Source of the DNA: Diatrype stigma
Taxonomy: Eukaryota; Ascomycota; Sordariomycetes; Xylariales; Diatrypaceae
DNA: 64,000 bases
NCBI GenBank assembly: GCA_022225965.2
Contig: JAKJXP020000008.1
Span: forward strand, 665,829-729,828
Direction of reading: 5' to 3'
The translations under genes were made by a program, and so were the position numbers. A model generated the notes under the pieces. The model did no database searches, was not told where the DNA came from, and saw nothing but the letters and a program-made list of their open reading frames with translations. Shown here in pieces: positions 61,101 through 64,000 of the stretch. Within the stretch, counting starts at the first letter, position 1. Every line of letters begins with the position of its first letter.

Positions 61101-63669
61101 TATATCCTTTTGCTGAAATCTAGCCTGCAGATCCACCATGGTCGCCTTGTCACCCGAGAGCGTGACATTGGTGGGGCTGTTGATGCAGGCTACGACTACA
61201 GCGTTCCCAGACTCCGTGAGATACTGCCGTGCTTCCTCGGCCGGCAGACCAACGGCCATCATGGCGCCATTCGGATGCAGTTCCTTCACCCGGTTCGAAA
61301 CCAGGCCTCGGTAATACGCGACTCGGAGGCAGTCTTCCTTCGACAAGGCTCCAGCGGCGTATGCGGCGGCGATTTCTCCCGACGAATGGCCGACTACGGC
61401 ATGGGGCTTGACACCCCAGTGCGCGAGGAGGTCGACGAGGGCGACCTGCAGGACCGCACATAGGGGCTGAGAATACTCGGCCTGGTTCACCTTCGACTCG
61501 GACTCCGGCACCTCCAGGAGCTCGTGCCATGCATCCCACGAGCTTCCCATCTTGATGAACATGGTGGCAGATTCCTCAACGGACTTAGCGAAGATGTCGA
61601 ACATGGCGAGCTCCCGGCCCATGGCGTACCATTGGGCGCCTTGACCCGTAAATACGAACGACACGTTTTGAGAGGCCATCGTCTTGGCGGGCTTGACGCT
61701 ATTATCCTCCCATGCCGATTGTAGTCCATTGGCCGAGTTGGCAACGACGGCGCTGCGCCATTGGAAGTTTGACCGGCGCTGAGATAAGGTATACGCGAGG
61801 TCTTTCAGCGCGGCAGAAGAGCTGTTCTCTTTGAGGTAAGTTGTGTATGCCTGCCTCTGACGGGAAATGGCTTCCTGTTCAGGGGCTGAGAGGACGAAGA
61901 CGCGATACTGTTCGCCTGAGTGGCCGTTCGCTCCACTAACTCCATTGGTCCCGTTGGCTCCGTTGGTTCCGTTGGCGCCATTGGTGCCATTGATCTTGTG
62001 CACTCCATTAGTTCCATTAAGCCCGTTCACTTTCTTCGTTCCATTGACTCCATTCGTCGTTCCATTTGTTCCATTCTTGATCAGAGTCGAGCTTGTCGTC
62101 TCAGATTCAACTTTGGTATCTTGTGCGAGGAATAATCGTTGCGGTCCAGCTTGTGCCAGACCCCGAGAGCGCAGGTAGTCCTCGCCGCTATCAAGGATAG
62201 CGTGGGCATTGGTACCTCCGAAGCCAAAGTTGTTGATGGAGCATCTGCGGATCTCACACTCGGGCCAGGGTGTAGCGGATGTCGGAATAATGATCTTCCA
62301 GGCGTCGAGCTGTAAGCGGGGATTCGCCTTAACGAAATTAAGATGCGGAGGGATGACGCCGCGCTCCATTGCGAGCACACATTTCATCACGGCTGCAATA
62401 CCGGCTGTACCCTCCGTGTGTCCGATCTGCGTCTTGACAGAGCCGCAATAAAGTGGACTGCTCCGCCCCGGGGCCTGAGCGATCGTCCGGGCGATGGCCC
62501 CCATCTCCGTGGGATCGCCGGCCTTAGTACCGGTGCCGTGTAATTCAACATATTGAGTGTCCGCCGGGTTGAGGTTGGCCATTCCGTACGCCGTGCGCAC
62601 TAGATCCATCTGAGCATTCCCGTTCGGTAGCACGATACCCGCCGTCTATCTGCGTGTTAGCGATCTGATTCATTGCGTCTCATACTTGGTGCGCGATTGC
62701 GATCGATCTTTGATCTTACCTTTCCATCTTGGTTGAGGCCGGTGGCACGGAGAACAGCGCGGATTGGGTCGCCATCTCGAATAGCATCATCGATGTGCTT
62801 CACCACGAGCACACACAGGCCATCGCCACGAGCATAGCCATTGGCGCGCGAGTCGAACGCGTGGCAACGACTGTCCGGGCTCAGGAATCCGAGCGCGTTG
62901 AGCCCACAGGAATCATCAGGGGCTAGGATGAGACTCGTCCCTCCTACCAGTGCAGAGCGCGTCTTGTTCGAGCTTGACCGTATAGTCTCACACGCAAGGT
63001 GCAATGCTGCCATGGAACTAGAACATGCCGTGTCGGTCGTGACAGATGGCCCCCGAAGGTTGCTGAAAGAGCCAGGGTCATTAGCCAGTGTGTTGGTATG
63101 CTCGAACTCTGGATTGGAACTCACAAAAACCAACTGACGCGGTTGGCAAGCATCGACACCGCCGTCCCGGTGATCGCATACTGCGGCGTTGCATGTATGT
63201 CCTGCGTGACGATCTTCTTATAGTCGTTTGTGAAACCTCCTACAAAGCATGCGGTCTCGGTGTTCGAGATCTTCTCAATTGGTATTCCCGCATTCTCAAG
63301 ACTCTCATACGCGACCTCCAGAAGGATTCGCTGCTGGGGGTCGATGGCGCGGGCTTCCACTGGGGAGGTGGCGAAGAAAGGGGCATCCCACTTCGACACA
63401 TCCTCTTTCAAGAAGTATCCTCCTTCAGCAACCTGACATTGATGTGAGAACAGGCACGCATAGGTTCAGTTGGAGCTTTTAGGACTTACCAAGCTTCCAG
63501 GTCGGTCACGGTTGGTATGGTTGAACGCCTTGGCATTGAAGCGTGTGGAAGGCACATTACTCCAAGCATCTCTGCCCTTCAGAAGCATATCGAAGAAAGC
63601 CTCTGTAGAACTGGCATCCCCTGGGAAGCGGCATGATAGCCCGATGATGGCAATGTCTGCGCTAGACAT
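55149..63669 (-). CDS. Highly reducing type I polyketide synthase (KS-AT-DH-MT-ER-KR-ACP)
   Basis: Ten exons (63669-63490, 63432-63125, 63062-62720, 62645-60633, 60570-59874, 59814-57567, 57488-57181, 57095-56160, 56103-55853, 55742-55149) keep one frame and give 2625 aa. KS: DTACSSS with Cys176, HGTGT His313, GHTEG His353. AT: GQGAQW and GHSSGE (about 699). [16 protein letters not shown] with His1026 and, later, HPTTLDAIL. Methyltransferase: [10 protein letters not shown] (about 1494) and [19 protein letters not shown], then HAAAGG-LGQA completed across an intron (about 2033). KR: GGTGGLG (about 2236) and Ser2364/Tyr2378. [14 protein letters not shown] with Ser2571. No release domain follows, so a separate enzyme must off-load the chain. 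An Asn-Gly repeat linker lies at about 468-521. All reductive and methylating domains keep their motifs, implying a reduced, probably C-methylated chain; length unknown. Confidence 0.95.
61915..62075 (-). repeat. Asn-Gly(-Thr/Ala) repeat between KS and AT domains of the PKS
   Basis: The coding strand repeats units such as AATGGAACTAACGG, translating to NGTNGVNG and NGANGTNG motifs over about 54 residues. It is a flexible, disordered linker inside the KS-AT region, with DNA of minisatellite character. Confidence 0.85.
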
Positions 63670-63885
63670 TGTTAGGAGAGATAAAGCAATATATTTAGGG
63701 GGATAAACCTAGTTCCCAACGAGCGGTGTAGGCCCTGAACATCGACTGGATTTCTATCCGAAACGTCTGAAGTCTTATGGATTTTGTCAACTGCTCAACC
63801 TCTTATAAGAATTCTACTATCACCAGCTGGCTGTCATCATGGGCCCCATGTCCAAACTCGATCTACCCAACAAGTTGATGCTTGT
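63670..63885. other. 5' flank of the PKS gene
   Basis: Proximal promoter of the minus-strand PKS. A TATAAG-like element lies at about 63803-63810 on the minus strand. The distal promoter is cut off by the poly-G run. Confidence 0.4.

Positions 63886-64000
<115 letters not shown>

Noticed and set aside
10055..63669. Assigning the locus to fumagillin or another named pathway
   Set aside because: Only the presence of an HR-PKS and a UbiA-type enzyme is shared; an A-T-R reductase, two BBE-type oxidases and the desaturase do not fit, and no partial-PKS reductase or methionine aminopeptidase gene is visible.

Overview
The window looks like nuclear DNA of a filamentous ascomycete (Pezizomycotina). 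Short spliceosomal introns of about 50-120 bp with GTAAGT/GTGAGT donors fit this, as do a highly reducing polyketide synthase, an adenylation-thiolation-reductase NRPS-like protein, berberine-bridge-type oxidases and several fungal rhodopsin-domain membrane proteins. Strongly AT-rich, stop-riddled transposons that differ by transitions point to repeat-induced point mutation (RIP). I cannot name the species.

Layout. 1-5.3 kb: AT-rich decayed Ty1/copia element on the minus strand, running off the left edge. 6.0-8.0 kb: F-box/ankyrin gene, with a 5'-truncated LINE-like insert (15-bp target duplication, AAT tail) directly behind its stop codon. 9.2-9.8 kb: small terminal-inverted-repeat (TIR) element. 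10.0-22.7 kb: accessory gene island with a secreted bicovalent-type FAD oxidase, a rhodopsin-domain membrane protein, an EthD-like protein, a UbiA-superfamily membrane protein, a short-chain dehydrogenase and a cytochrome P450, plus a second small inverted-repeat element. 23.3-33.7 kb: a decayed Mutator-like (MULE) DNA transposon with long TIRs and an 8-bp target duplication, interrupted by a complete RIP-mutated Ty3/gypsy element (two 226-bp LTRs, 5-bp target duplication GGCGC). 34.7-49.3 kb: second FAD oxidase, two further rhodopsin-domain genes (one with a frame break), a secreted SMP-30-like beta-propeller protein, a small secreted protein and a fatty-acid desaturase. 50.3-63.7 kb: the NRPS-like reductase (1043 aa) and a 2625-aa highly reducing PKS (KS-AT-DH-MT-ER-KR-ACP), convergent. 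63.886-64.0 kb: an uninterrupted poly-G run, probably a sequencing or assembly artefact.

How the genes may work together (inference). The PKS ends in an ACP with no release domain. The neighbouring A-T-R protein could activate and reductively release or modify a carboxylic acid, and the desaturase shares a divergent 1-kb promoter region with it. The left island has the usual make-up of a terpenoid or meroterpenoid tailoring set: UbiA-type cyclase or prenyltransferase, P450, SDR, FAD oxidase, EthD. Whether the two islands are one cluster split by transposons or two clusters cannot be decided from sequence alone. I do not recognise the set as a known pathway. Exon boundaries were derived by hand from splice signals and reading-frame agreement and need transcript support.
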